From Scalesia atractyloides (lineage: Eukaryota; Streptophyta; Magnoliopsida; Asterales; Asteraceae): DNA of 64,000 nt. The notes beneath the pieces are model-generated. The model saw only the letters and a program-made list of their open reading frames with translations. It was not told the DNA's origin and did not search any database. The position numbers were made by a program, and so were the translations under genes. Location: positions 41,262,341 to 41,326,340 of the forward strand of contig CAMTDV010000012.1 of the NCBI GenBank assembly GCA_947069175.1, in the 5' to 3' direction. This document shows positions 20,780 to 32,260 of this stretch, piece by piece (positions within the stretch are counted from its first letter, which is position 1; each line of letters starts with the position of its first letter).

Positions 20780-22989
20780 CTAAAGATCCATCTTTGAGCG
20801 TCCTGCTAGACACAAAACACGACCTTGTATTAGATGATAATTTTTTTTTTTTTGATAAATGATTATATATATACACATATCTTGTTGGTGGTAGTAGAAA
20901 GATTTATAAAGCAATTACCATTCGGTCCAAGATTGTTGATGCTTGGATTAGCATCAAATCCCATTTGGAGAAGGTTGTGAAGATCATTATCCCATACAGG
21001 CTGGAATATTACAAAAATGTCATTAAATATATTTTCTTTAAAAGCCCATTTGCATAATTGAAATCAATGCTATAAAGAGTGTATGCTAATACCTGAGTAT
21101 GGATAGGATGCATTGTTGCAGTTGTAGTTGGAATACCAGGCAAGGTCCCGTGTGGATAAGAATGGGACTGGCTTAATGTAGGCCCAAATCCATAAGCTGG
21201 GTTCGAAGTGCCAGCCCCTGAATGAAGCATCTACACATTTATGAAATAAAGTTGAGATAAAATTCATAGTGGTTCTATTCATTTATTATGATTTGTAATT
21301 TTATCCAGCATAACGATGAGGTGTATTTGTAAGTTGCAACTAGTTAGCAAGGAACTTACATCTTTAAATACAAGGCGATCGATGTCAACGTTCAGTTCAG
21401 GGTTTACCGTTGCTAGTTTCATTGATAAGAACTGCAAGGAAGAGAAGTATAAACTCGAGATTAAAATCCGCAGAATTACCTCTTTTAACCGACTTAAAAA
21501 GACATTGACTTGCAAGATCAAACTCAAATGAAGGTAGTTAACTTTGATTAAGATAATTCACAAGTTGAGTGGAGAGATTGATCAAATTTAAGACAAAGTA
21601 GTTAACTTTGATCAAGATAATTCACAAGTCATGAGTTCATCCGAATTCGATCACCAAACTAAATTCCCATAAATACCTTTAATTTTGATAAAAAAAAAAT
21701 TGTAGCAATGCAATGTTTCCCTTAAGTCTGTTAAGTTATTTTTTTGCAAAACCAAATAAAACAAAGTGATACACTCATAACAGAAAGATTCACCCAAATA
21801 GTACTACAATATGGAGAAACAAAAAAAAATGAGAGGATACCCTACAACAAAAGGGGTACTAAATATTTATAGACTTTAATACAAATGTACCTAATTTGGG
21901 ATCTAAACTAAACATGAAAAATAGGTACTGTTCATTTGAGTTATCCCATTTATGAGTAGCAAAAAAGATCACACACCTCCACCTGTTGTTGTAGTGATTG
22001 TACATAGTTGATAATCTCATCAAGCATAACTGCTTTTCCAGTAATCTACACCCATATTAATAAACATTAAACACCATCAAAACCTTTAAAAAACACAAAT
22101 AAAGAACACAAGAAGAAATCAATAAACATTACCTTGTTGCAGCCAGGAACAAGTTCTTGTAGCAATTTCATTCTCTCACTGATCCTTTCTCTCCTAACCT
22201 GAATAAACTTAAAATTAAACACACAAAACTATCAAACTTGTTTTAAAAAGACACAAACTTTACCCTTTCTGCAAGACTGTGACTGTTTGTAGCTTGACCC
22301 CTTTTGGCCCTCACATGAATGTAGTTTTCTTTAGGAGCACCTCCACTATCAGAACTATCTTTCACTTGTATGCCCATTTGTTTGCCTCTTGAATCAACTC
22401 TCTGTTTCTTCTCATCTTTCTCTGAAGTAGTGTCACCAGACCCATCATTCCTTTGTTCTCTTTCACCATTCTACACACATTATTAACAAGATAAATAAAA
22501 AAAACACACACACATATTTAAGTTTAAACAACATTAACAAGATCAAGATTCAATCTTTATTACCAAAATGGGGTTAAATCTTCTTTTGTCTCTGTTATTA
22601 GGAGATGAAGAGGGCCCACATTCAGGGTTGAGATTAGCAAAAGGGTTGACCATTTCTGAGAAACTCCCACTTCCGAAAGACCCAAGCTTTGGGACCAAAT
22701 CACCAATGGCTAGCCCGGAACCAGATTGATAATGGTGAAGAAGACTTTGATGAGTTTCAATCCCAGATGGGTATGCTGATGACCCACCAAAACTCTCAAG
22801 CGGATCCCAACCGGATCCGAATAGATTACCAGACCCACTTGAAGACTTGTTGTTGTTAAACATGGATCCTGAGCTCATTTCAGCTCTATACTGAAAACCC
22901 ATTTCACTATCATTATTGTTATTATTATTAGTGTTGTTATTATTAATATTAATATTGTTGTTGTTATTATCTTCCTCTGAAGAAGCCAT
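20780..22989 (-). CDS. bHLH transcription factor, complete, eight coding exons (bHLH49/62/74/77-like)
   Basis: Exons on the minus strand are 22989-22564, 22470-22264, 22198-22133, 22045-21977, 21431-21360, 21230-21093, 21000-20919 and 20802-20780. All introns are GT-AG, and the total is 1083 bp, or 360 residues plus TAG. The first ATG at 22989 opens an Asn-rich, then Ser/Gly-rich activation-type region. A conserved lead-in (KENYIHVRAKRGQATNSHS) precedes the bHLH domain at about residues 203-260. His206, Glu210 and Arg214 form the H-E-R set that contacts G-box/E-box DNA, so it should be a DNA-binding nuclear dimer. The C-terminal 'VWDNDLHNLLQMGFD...LGPNG' and final GRSKMDL match the plant group near Arabidopsis bHLH49/62/74/77, which links hormone and light cues to growth. 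The exact ortholog is not resolved. Splice sites are predicted, not confirmed. Confidence 0.93.
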
Positions 22990-24013
22990 ATGTTGTTATC
23001 AATCAAGATCAAGAAACAAGAAACAAGAAAAGTAAAAGTGGGAAGAAAGAAGTAATATAGGATCTAAGAAAACCTAAAGCTAATACCTATTAAGCTAAGT
23101 AAAGAAAAGAAAAGAAAACCTCCAATGGGCAATTAACATAGGGGTAAAGATGAAAAAAGATGAAGGGTTTGACCAAAAATAGGGTCTTGATGATATCTTG
23201 TGAGACTTAACAAGGAACAAAATGGCAGCTTTACAGTACAAAAGAGTCCATGGAGAGGAAATCCAGTGTAGCAGGGCATAAAATCTTCACATACCGCCCA
23301 CCTCAATCCACCCTTGAAAATGTTATGATGATGATCAAAGGATGAAAAGTGAAAATGTAACAGACAGGAAAGTGTTAACCTTTCAGAGCATAAAGTAGTA
23401 AAGTAGAGTGAATAGATAGTACTTGTTGCTAAGCTACAGCTTGCTGCTGTGATTACCTAAAAAGAAAGTAGATTCCTTTTCTTTTTTTTATCCAATGAAA
23501 TAAACAAAACCACAAGATTCCCCTACAATACCCAAAACAAAGAAATGGGTATTTCTTCTGGTTTTCGATCTTGATTGCATTTTAAAGTTTAAATCTTCAA
23601 AGTTCTTTAAACCAGACAAGCAGGAATGGAGTTGATGTGTGGATTCATACCCATATGCAAAGAGAGAATTTAGGCAAAAAAGAATCAAGTTCTGAATGAA
23701 TTGATGCAGAAACTAAAATGGGTAAAAAGATTTATTGTCTGTTAGGTGTTTGATGAAATGGGTAACAGAAAAACAGCATCAAATGCTAGATTGGAATACT
23801 ATTTGTGCAAGCAATGAGAACATAGCAAGAATGGGGGAAATGCAGACCAAACACATGATAAATAAAACAGTTAAAGAAGCATCCAATTCCAACTTTTCCA
23901 GATTAAAGACGAAAGATAGGGTAAGCTAATAAGCAAGCTAGAGAGAGAAAGTGTGTTGTATACTTGTATGGTTTCAAAGAGATTATTATCATCTTCATTG
24001 TTTTAATATTGAC
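22990..24013. other. 5' flank and probable leader/promoter of the bHLH gene
   Basis: No coding sequence of recognised family lies between the bHLH start codon and the LINE. The 5' leader should run rightward from 22990. A GTAATC sequence on the minus strand near 23455 could be the donor of a leader intron, but this is a guess. No clear TATA box was found. The LINE tail begins only about 1 kb upstream of the start codon. Confidence 0.5.
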
Positions 24014-26860
24014 TTTTTTTTGAAAGGCAACGCAAACTTTAATATCTAAACAGGGACCGTAGCAAGAAGCTACCGATCTGATTACACATACAAAAGAAAA
24101 AATAAACATAAAGAGAAATAACAACACTTTTCCTATTACATTTGAATGTTAAAACTTCGCCATTCGCTCCAAGAAATCTCTTTGAATTTCGACCGGTTCA
24201 CAACGCAATCATATGCCAGCTCTTTTATTTCTTCAACTACCTTATACTCATTCATGCACCCACCTTCGAATCTATTTTTGTTCCTTATTTTCCAGATGCT
24301 CCACAGCGCTAACACAAACACAGCATGAATAATTCTCTTCCTACTTAACGACGCCTCTATTCCATGTACACTTAGCAACAATTCTTCGATAGACTCGTAT
24401 GGTTGACCTGGTGGAATTTTCATCCAGTACTGCAGCTGTTGCCAAACTACAGCAACACACCTGCAATTCAGCAAGGTATGATCTGCAGATTCGACAACAT
24501 AGTTGCAGAACGTGCAGTTCCTGTTTGGTACTGAAATACCCCTCGCCTCCAACGCTGCTACAGTAGGAATCCGACCCGCGGCTGCCCTCCAAACAAACAT
24601 ATTAGCTTTTTGTGTGGCGATCTTGTTCAAATAAAACGAGCTTCCTTCTGAATTAACATCTGTGTTTCCTGATAACTCCCCTCTTACTGTTTTGACTGTG
24701 TACCCAGGACCTGGTACATCTTTCCATGACCATCTATCACCGATCTCCCTTAGAACCTGTTGTAATAGAATTGCATTAAGCTGGTTCATCTCCGCCTTTT
24801 CCTCATCATCGCCTGGTTCCCTTATCCATACCCAATCCCACAATATTCCCCCATTTATTTTTTTGTAACAATTTTTTATTAGTATCCTTTTCTCTGCAGC
24901 CAGTTGATATAATAACGGGAAGTGATCTCGTAACGCGCCCCCAACGATCCATTTATCGCACCAGAACATGGTTTTATCCCCAATACCGACTTTACTATTT
25001 AAACTACCATACACGTTTACGCCAAACTTAGCACATTCCTTATCCATACCCATGATCTCTTTCCATACTCCCGAGTTTGCTTTCTTAAACGGAAACGAAG
25101 CAACCCTCCTCGAGTTATGATGTAGCGCTTTTATCACTTTTACCCACAGTGTCTCCGGTTCCATTTTCATCCTCCACCACCACTTTACTAGTAATGCCAA
25201 GTTCAACTCCTTGATTCCTCCTACACCTAATCCGCCTTGTTTTTTCGAAGCCACGATCTTCTCCCACTTGAACAATCTTAGTTTTTTATTCGCACTGCAC
25301 CCGCCCCATAAGAACTTCCTTCTAATACCCTCCAACATTTTTATAACCGCAACTGGTGCCTTATACAAAGATAAATAGTAATTATGCAAACTACAAAGTA
25401 CCGATTTCACTAAAGTTAGTCTCCCGGCGAATGAGAGTAGTTTCGCTTTCCATGATGCCAATCTTTTGTTAAATGTGTCTATAACTTCTTTCCAATTAGC
25501 TACTCATTCATATTAGCACCCACCTTTAGGCCTAGGTAACCGAACGGTAAGCTCCCCACCTTGCACTTTAGCGTATTTGCCATATGAATCACCTCCGCCT
25601 CGCTCTTTCCAATACCGTAAATGTGACTTTTTTTCTCATTTACTTTCAAGCCTGAAACTATATAAAAGACCCGTAAGATTCTTTATATTTTCCTCTTCCC
25701 AACTCCCCATGAACATCGCGTCATCGGCAAAGAACATGTGTGAAATATACGGTCCATCATTCGGTAATTTCACCCCCGAAAGCAACTCACACGCCTTGGC
25801 CTTTACCATCAACACATGAAGAGCCTCCATAGCTATTACAAATAGAAACGGAGATAATGGGTCGCCTTGTCTTAAGCCCCTTTTGTATTGAAATTCACCC
25901 GAGGGTGACCCATTAACTAAAATTGACGCCCTCCCTGAAAATAAAATTCCCATGATCCAGTTGCGCCACCTTGCCGGAAAACCCATATAAGTTAACACTG
26001 AAATTAGAAATTTCCAATTCAGCGTATCACCTTTTCTATGTCCGCCTTAAATAAAAAGATTGATTTTTTACCCCTTTTCCCTAGTTTACTACCTCGTTCA
26101 AAACTAGGGGACCGTCAACAATATTTCTACCTGACACAAACGCAGATTGCTCCTCCGACACTACACTTTTTATAACTGATTTGACCCAGTTCGCCAATAT
26201 TTTTGAAATAATCTTATTAATCACTCCAATCAAAGAGATTGGTCTAAAATCCGACGTAGAAACCGGGTCCGGGTTTTTGGGTAAAAGCGAGATGAAAGAT
26301 GAACTCATCGATTGTTGGATTGAGCCGTGCGTATGGAACTGTCGCATAATATCTTCCACCATTGGCTAAAACACACTCCAAAACTTCTTTATTACCGCAA
26401 ATGTTATGCCATCTGGACCCGGAGCTTTATCGCTTCCGCACTCCCACACTGCACACCTGATTTCTTCTGGCGAAAACTGAGCGACCAACCCTTTAGCCTG
26501 CTGCTCATCCAGCTTTTTGAACCCCTTCTCCGCTATTCTAGGTCTCAGTACCCTAGGTTCCTTAAATTTCTTCTCAAAAGTCATCTTAAAATTCTCTTTG
26601 ACCAACTTTGGCTCTGATATCCAAACCCCGTTAATCCATAACCCACAAATCCTACTTTTTGCCTTATGATTGTTAATCGTGGCGTGGAAGTAGGCTGAAT
26701 TTTCATCCCCTGACGCGATCCATCTTACCCTCGCCTTTTGCTTGAGATTCATTGCTACTCTGGATTGCCACTCTCTAGCTATATTTTTATTTTTTCTCCA
26801 ACTCTCTAGTTCTTGCTCCGAAAGAACCCTCTTTTCATGTTTAAGATCTAATGTTTAAGT
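24014..26860 (-). mobile_element. 5'-truncated LINE (non-LTR retrotransposon)
   Basis: On the minus strand the element ends in an A8 tail (T8 at 24014-24021), about 115 bp after its last stop codon. It opens in mid-ORF near 26850, with no endonuclease domain in the window, so it is 5'-truncated in the usual LINE manner. No convincing target-site duplication was found. It lies upstream of the bHLH gene in the same orientation. Confidence 0.85.
24136..26752 (-). pseudogene. LINE ORF2: reverse transcriptase with C-terminal zinc region
   Basis: Minus-strand pieces are 26752-26366, 26362-26081, 25998-25636 and 25461-24136, separated by frameshifts. They show in order the LINE lead-in 'WIASGDENSAYFHA', 'GSDKAPGPDGIT', RT block 'DFRPISLIGVINKIISKIL', 'SEEQSAFVSGRNI' and 'RGLRQGDPLSPFLFVIAMEA'. 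The catalytic box is FADD at about 25720-25731. The 25461-24136 piece of 441 codons holds the thumb/connection 'SWKAKLLSFAGRLTLVKSVL' and the plant zf-RVT-type block (C-x2-C...H-x4-C in 'CTFCNYVVESADHTLLNC'). The product copies LINE RNA at a nicked target. This copy lacks the endonuclease and is frameshifted, so it is dead. Confidence 0.9.
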
Positions 26861-26960
26861 TTGCAAATAACTAATATGTTGGTCCAACATTAAAAGTGAG
26901 GACCTTAAGAAAATTACATCTTCCTAATATTGATGATTAACATTTAAGCCTTTTTTCTTA

Positions 26961-27263
26961 GAGCATTCCCAATGGAAGCTCTATATGTATGTAAGTTTGT
27001 TAGTTATATTATAAGAAATAGTTAAAATGGTTGTGAGTAAAATGAAAAAGAAAATGTTATTATTCATCTGTAAATATACGTGAAACATTATTCACCTTTA
27101 TAAATTTTTAAATATTTTTGAAGGTGGTTATAAATGAAGGAGAAAGAGGATATATAATGATAAAAGTATAAAATAATCTTATTTAATTAAAAATAAAAGA
27201 GAAAAAATAATGATTTTTATTGTAATTATAAGAATAAAGATAATAAGGTCAATGTGAATGCTC
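26961..27263. mobile_element. Small MITE-like element (TIR GAGCATTCCCAATGG)
   Basis: About 303 bp with inverted ends GAGCATTCCCAATGG (left) and the reverse complement of GAGCATTCACATTG (right). The interior is AT-rich and non-coding. The end sequence resembles hAT- or Harbinger-derived plant MITEs. The target duplication is unclear. Confidence 0.5.
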
Positions 27264-27404
27264 TTTTATATCTCTTATAATTTATGAAAAAGAACTTGAA
27301 TGTTTAAATGGAATTCGAATTGAACTTGTACGGGTGTTAAAAACTTGAGAAAAAAAAATGGAATGTAAAAACGGTTTAAGACATACATTTTAAAACAACA
27401 ATAT

Positions 27405-27412
27405 TTTTGGAT
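27405..27412. other. Target-site duplication TTTTGGAT, left copy (MULE)
   Basis: The 8-bp TTTTGGAT directly before the left terminal inverted repeat recurs exactly at 32818-32825 after the right one. A 9-bp reading gives one mismatch. Mutator-like elements typically make 8-11 bp duplications. Confidence 0.8.
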
Positions 27413-27460
27413 GGGTCTACATATTCACACACCCATATGCTTATTTAGACACCCTTTAGA
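27413..27460 (+). repeat. Left terminal inverted repeat of the MULE
   Basis: GGGTCTACATATTCACACAC starts the element. After a gap, ATTTAGACACCCTTTAGAC pairs with the corresponding block at the right end (32770-32817 in reverse complement). Confidence 0.8.
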
Positions 27461-27465
27461 CGGTC

Positions 27466-27715
27466 GTCTAGACCTAGAAGGGGCGTCTAGGTTTCCTTTT
27501 CTCCGACCACATTCCTGCCCTCGTACAACGTCAAATCAGTCACATCAGACGGAGCGTCTAGCCGTAGACGGACCTTGAAGACGACCAGCCCAAGACGGGG
27601 CGTCTAGGCCTAGACGACCCATCTTGAAGTGACTTTGGTGGTCTGCATGCATGTCAGCAAAGTACTACGTGATACGCCCCATCTAGTACTAGACGTGGCG
27701 TATATTTCTTTGTTA
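27466..27715. repeat. CGTCTAGGCCTAGACG palindrome array, left subterminal region of the MULE
   Basis: Four copies or variants lie at about 27470, 27548, 27598 and 27685. They are usually embedded in GACGGGGCGTCTAGG. The exact 16-base palindrome is its own reverse complement. The same motif returns in the right half of the element. Confidence 0.85.
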
Positions 27716-28011
27716 AATAGACCCATGCAGAGCTTTTGATGTCGCAGAAAACTTTCAATTCATCGTCGGAATTCTTTCCGTCATGAACTTTGGCTTATAT
27801 TACTTCATCTGATATCATTCAAAGGTGGTGAAATGTCATCAACTAGGACGGCAACTATTTCTTTGGGGCGTATTTTGGCGAGTCATTGGTGCCTGAAGCC
27901 AATTCGGTAACAGTTATTAGGTTAAACTAGTTGTTGTTTTAATTATTTACTAATGGGATATTGTTGTTAGGGGGAGACCGGTGTTCCCAATTCTAATGGC
28001 AAGAGGAGGTT

Positions 28012-28886
28012 GTGTCAAGTGTACAAGGAAATCAAAATAGACCGTTTCTAGATTTAAACGAGCTTCCTCCCATTGAAGAAATATCCCATGTGGACGACTC
28101 GTACCAAGTTGATGCACCATGTTATCCAGCGCAACATGGGTTTCCGAATTATGGATACGGGTGTGAATACTCGTACGTGCAACAACACAGTCCGGATGGA
28201 TACGGAGGAGACTATTACGAAAGTTACACCGCAACACATTCTTTGTACGGTCAACAAGTCTATCCTGATGGTGGAGGATATGGTGGTGAGGCACCCCCAT
28301 GCGTAAGCAATCCGTACCTCACAGAGACGGTATGAAAACTTATTTATTTAAGTTGTACAGCTGAGTAAACATGAAATCTAACATAACGCTATCGATTTTA
28401 CAGGTTTTCAACTCTCTAGATGAGCTAAAAAATTGGGCACAGGAAACGGCAAAGGTGGATGGTTTCGTTATTGTGACCCGACGATCAAAGAAAATTGGTG
28501 GAAGGATCGAGAGGGTATGGCTTGAATGTGACGTAGTGGTGAGCACCATACTACAGCAACGGTTAGAAAAGCTGGAAGCAAGAAAACTGGTTGCCTTTTT
28601 TACCTGGTGGCTGTGCGGGACCATCCGTATGAAACATGGGGGATAAAAGGGGGAAATACACGAAGTCTGTCAGGACCTGTCGGGCCATGCGTTTGTGCGA
28701 AGGTTTGCTCCTGACGAATACAGAATGATCGAGCTATTGACAGCACAAAACGTGGAGCCGCGCATAATTTTTCAAACGATAAGGAAGCAGTTCCCCGACA
28801 GTTTCCATGTTCAGAAAGACGTTCAAAACACAGTTCAAAAGATTAAGGCCAAACAAAGATACGGACTGACTCCATGCAGTCACTAG
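28012..28886 (+). pseudogene. MULE transposase N-terminal part (FAR1-like zinc region), broken
   Basis: An open stretch at 28012-28335 encodes a Tyr/Gly-rich N-terminus ('FLDLNELPPIEEI'). An intron probably follows, ending in the AG before 28405. The piece at 28371-28646 opens with the DNA-binding lead-in 'VFNSLDELKNWAQETAK' and 'GFVIVTRRSKK'. It is frameshifted around 28535-28640, where conserved Cys/His residues would be expected. The piece at 28695-28886 continues with 'RRFAPDEYRMIELLTAQNV' and 'TVQKIKAKQRYG'. The layout fits the N-terminal half of FAR1/MuDR-type transposases, which recognise the element ends. Intron placement is inferred. Confidence 0.7.
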
Positions 28887-28986
28887 AAAACATCCTTATT
28901 ATAGACGAATTTATTTACGAGACACGGGAGGAACCCGAACAGAGGTCGTTACAGAGATCTTCTTTGTTCATCCTTACTCGAGTGAA

Positions 28987-29337
28987 ATGTGGCGTGCGTT
29001 CCCGCACGTTTTGCTGACCGATTCCACGTACAAGACGAACGTATACAACATGCCATTAGTCCAGATAGTTGGTATGACGCCCACCAACTATTCATTTTGT
29101 ATCGCGCATGCCGTTATCTGCAAGGAACGTAGTGATAACTTTGTCTGGGTGCTTGAGAGGATCAGGTCAATGTTGGACGAATGTTTGGAGCCACGTGTTA
29201 CTGTAACAGATAGAGAGCCGGCCCTAATTAACGCGTGTGTTAAAGTTTTTCCAAACGCCTCTCGATGTCTCTGCAGGTTTCACATTCAACAGAATATTTG
29301 GAAGCACTGCAAGAGCGCATTCACAGAAGAAGAATGA
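28987..29337 (+). pseudogene. MULE transposase catalytic core
   Basis: This 116-codon piece carries the MULE transposase signature. The first catalytic Asp is in LLTDSTYKTN (residue 12), followed by 'YNMPLVQIVGMTPT'. The second Asp is in VTVTDREPALINA (residue 75), followed by a C-x-H-like CRFHIQQNIW. The third acidic residue belongs to the next piece. The enzyme cuts and rejoins element ends. The frame stops at 29338, and the next piece starts after what may be an intron (a GTAAGT-like sequence near 29435 and an AG near 29499). Both Asp residues are kept, so decay may be recent. Confidence 0.85.
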
Positions 29338-29501
29338 CAAAAATTTTTGTCTTCTTGGGGGAGACCGTGTGAGTCTCCATCAATACCCATATACGAGTAC
29401 AACTTAAGCCACTTGCAATGAGTGCAAACGTTCAAGTAAGTTTTTGTAATAAAATATGACCTACCCATGTACATTTAACTAATTATTGACACCTTTTAGG
29501 G

Positions 29502-29963
29502 GTGTTTACGTACGTGCATGATAACTGGCTGAAAGACTACAAGCAAATGTTTGTCTTTGCGTGGACTGATCAGAGACGCAACTTCGGACAGCGTACCACA
29601 AACAGAGTTGAGAGTCAATACGCGAATTTAAAGAGATACGTCCAAGATAGGAGCTCGCTGGACCGTATAGTTGGTTGTGTCAAGTATGTAGTTGAAACAC
29701 AATACGGGGAAATAAGGCGGAGCTTTCAAGAAAGCATCGAAAAAATAATGAACCACCACAAAAACCCGTCATTTGACCACCTACGTGGAAAAGTTTCCCA
29801 TACAGCGCTTGATTTGTTGAGTCGAGAGCTACTTAGGAAACTATACGTGTTGCAACGCTTGCATTCATCGTGTGGATGTCAGATGTGGTACAGTTGTAGG
29901 TTGCCGTGTGCTTGTAGGTTGGAAAAGTACCCGCAGAGCATCCGATTCAACTCGAAGACGTAG
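29502..29963 (+). pseudogene. MULE transposase C-terminal part with SWIM-like zinc region
   Basis: The piece starts 'MFTYVHDNWLKDYKQMFVFAW' with RRNFGQRTTNRVESQYANLK. The NRVES block is the usual place of the third catalytic Glu in MULE transposases. Near the end 'CGCQMWYSCRLPCACRL' looks like a SWIM finger (CxC...CxH) with the last His replaced by Cys. A DNA-binding or dimer role is known for the family. The sequence runs on in another frame to about 30390 with Ser/Thr/Gln-rich repeats ('HSSYVPSQGSQQSTYDAP'). Confidence 0.8.
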
Positions 29964-30398
29964 ACATCTTCTGGCACAAGCTTAACTTTCACCCATGTAA
30001 ATTGACATCAGATGACGTTGACGTCGTAGAAGAGCTGAACATTGTTCGGCAACAGTTAGAGTCACACCCCCCTGCTCAGAAAAAAGCTTGCTGGGAAAGA
30101 TTAAAGCGGTGTTGACCCCAACCAAATCTACCAAGAAACAACCGGTTGTCCAACACTCGACTCGTGGACGACCAACAACAAAGCAAGCACAACTTCGATT
30201 TGATGACGCCCCCCGCCATAGCTCGTACGTTCCGTCCCAGGGTTCCCAACAAAGTACATACGATGCCCCCTGCCATAGCTCGTACGTTGCGTCGCAGGCC
30301 ACTCAACAGTTGGTCATCAAGTCGCAAAAACCCATAGCGGGGCGAAGCCATTCAACGAGTTCTAAACAAAGAGAGGTTCAAGACGAAACGGTTTTCCG

Positions 30399-30938
30399 TT
30401 GATAGTGGGCGACGAGTATGTGTCAACAATAAAATGGTTTAAGCCTCTCATTCCCTCATTGTTTCACCCGTACATCTCGTGCATACAAGATGTGAGGCCA
30501 GACGGTCATTGTGGGTTTTGGTCTGTGGCTGTGAGCTTGGGTATGGGAGAACGTGCGTGGAGCCACATTCGAAAAGACCTTCAACAGGAGATGGATCAGA
30601 ACGCGTCGATCTGGGCGCCAGTATTTGAAGCATGGGAGGAAGGATACTTTTACACGCATCGTCAGAGCCTAATCAAGAATTCAGTGGAGCATTGTCCCCC
30701 CACTCACTGGATGGACTTCCCCCACGCAGGGCTTCTTATTGCACAAATGTATGGTATCGTGGTTCACCTGTTAAGCATCGATGGTTGTTCCACGTTCTTC
30801 CCGATAATCAAACCTCCAACGGATCGAGAACCACGAACGATAACGCTTGCACATGTTAACAACAACCACTTCATACATATTAAGCTGGAAGGCCAGTTTC
30901 CAATGCCTACAGTAAACAGTTTGTGGTTAACCTACTGA
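30399..30938 (+). CDS. OTU-type cysteine protease domain of the MULE
   Basis: A 179-codon open frame has the OTU hallmarks. Asp35 and Cys38 lie in RPDGHCGFWSVAVSLG, and His157 in 'HVNNNHFIHIKLEG'. It also has the typical middle 'WMDFPHAGLLIAQMYGIVVHLLS'. OTU enzymes remove ubiquitin or ubiquitin-like tags, and the catalytic residues appear intact here. The upstream transposase-linked reading frame ends a few codons before it in a different frame, so the domain was probably the C-terminus of a fused protein and is now separated by a frameshift. A short in-phase tail may run on to about 31060 in another frame. The role in the element is unknown; protecting transposase from ubiquitin-dependent removal is speculation. 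Confidence 0.8.
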   Translation: MIVGDEYVSTIKWFKPLIPSLFHPYISCIQDVRPDGHCGFWSVAVSLGMGERAWSHIRKDLQQEMDQNASIWAPVFEAWEEGYFYTHRQSLIKNSVEHCPPTHWMDFPHAGLLIAQMYGIVVHLLSIDGCSTFFPIIKPPTDREPRTITLAHVNNNHFIHIKLEGQFPMPTVNSLWLTY

Positions 30939-31249
30939 AGCGCCGCTGCAGAACAATGGCTGGACATGTACAGCCCCGTCTAGAATGGTATACGTCGATA
31001 ATGAATCCCGCACCAAATCCAAACCCGAGTATTAACTGGGTCGACAATGAATCGGAAGAATGAGGCTTTTTGGTACATCTAATACGATTTTTTATATATA
31101 TTTAATACGATTTTTTATAATTAATACAAACATTTTGTATACAATTAGAAAATTTTTGGTATAATTAACATGATTTTATTTACCCAGAAAGTTTGTATTA
31201 AGTAAACAAAATCATATAAATTATACCAAAAAAAATTTAATTGTGCATA

Positions 31250-31790
31250 TACGGCTCGTCTAGACCTAGACGCCCTATCTGGTTCTAGAAACAACTCCAT
31301 TTTACCCCTGGTTCGCTGTCCGTCTAGGCTGATATCAGGGGCAAAATGGTAATATTACACAAGTAGACGGGTTGTCTAGACCTAGACGGGGCGTCTAGGT
31401 TTCCTTTTCTCCAACCACATTCCTGCCCCTGTACAACGTCAAATCGTCACATCAGACGGGGCGTCTAGCCCTAGACGGATGCTGAAGACGACCAGCCCAA
31501 GACGGGGCATCTAGGCCTAGACGACCCGTCTTGAAGTTTGTGATCTGCCTACATGTCAGTTAAGTAGTAAATTGATACGCCTCGTCTAGGCCTAGACGGG
31601 GCGTATATTTCTTTGTTAAATAGACCCATGTCGAGCATTTGATGTCGTAAAAAACTCTCAATTCGGCGTCGGAATTCTCTCCGTCATGAACTTTGGCTTA
31701 TATTACTTCATCTGATATCATTCAATGCATGTCAGTAAAGTAGTAAAGTGATACGCTCCGCCTAGGCCTAGACGGTGCGTATATTTCTTT
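31250..31790. repeat. CGTCTAGGCCTAGACG palindrome array, right half of the MULE
   Basis: At least six copies or variants lie at about 31256, 31378, 31462, 31505, 31583 and 31763, often as GACGGGGCGTCTAGG. Further copies lie near 32663 and 32745 close to the right end. One block (31370-31730) is a direct duplicate of the left subterminal region. Confidence 0.85.
31370..31730 (+). repeat. Direct duplicate of the MULE 5' subterminal/leader region
   Basis: This block matches about 27462-27825, sharing 'ttccttttctcc', 'ccacattcctgccc', 'gtacaacgtcaaatc', 'aagacgaccagcccaagacg', 'gcgtatatttctttgttaaa' and 'tcatctgatatcattcaa'. A third partial copy follows at about 31725-31860. The coding region is thus flanked by direct repeats inside the inverted-repeat ends. 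Confidence 0.85.
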
Positions 31791-31859
31791 GTTAAATAGA
31801 TCCATGCAGAGCATTTGATGTCGCATAAAACTTTCAATTCGTCGTTGGAATTCTCTAAT

Positions 31860-32260
31860 AAGAGTTCTTACAAAGGAGCTGGTTCGTTTGGGAGAATGTA
31901 CGGAGAAGCGTTGGGATTCAAGGGTTTAGACGTCATGGTTTGCGTAGCTATGGAAAAGACGGCTATGGAAACGGTAGCATTGTAGATGTGGTTTCTGTTG
32001 AAAATGCCATTGAGTTCATTAAGAACAATTTCCTAAATTCGAGTTCATTAAGAAGTAATGACTGCTAACTAATTGCACACTGTTTGTTGGGCTTCCAATG
32101 CTCACACAGGGCGATAAACAACGTTGATCTGGAATTGGAGAATTGTTGTGGGTGGTAGTTACCCGGTCCCCTGCCACCTTGGTACTTGTTACCATATCCA
32201 TTATCCCCTTGGTGGTTTCTATACCCATCCCCGTATTAATAGTTATACTAAAAAAATTAA
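31860..32260. other. Unrecognised segment inside the MULE, possible captured fragment
   Basis: This segment lies between the duplicated leader block and the right subterminal region. It reads in short open pieces on the plus strand (31930-32060) and Gly/Tyr/Gln-rich on the minus strand ('GYGNKYQGGRG'). It shows no family seen elsewhere in the window. Gene-fragment capture is known for MULEs. Low-complexity sequence is an equally good reading. Confidence 0.35.

Noticed and set aside
24014..26940. Target-site duplication for the LINE (AATATTGA near 24007 and 26926)
   Set aside because: The match is short, AT-rich and not at the apparent 5' truncation point.
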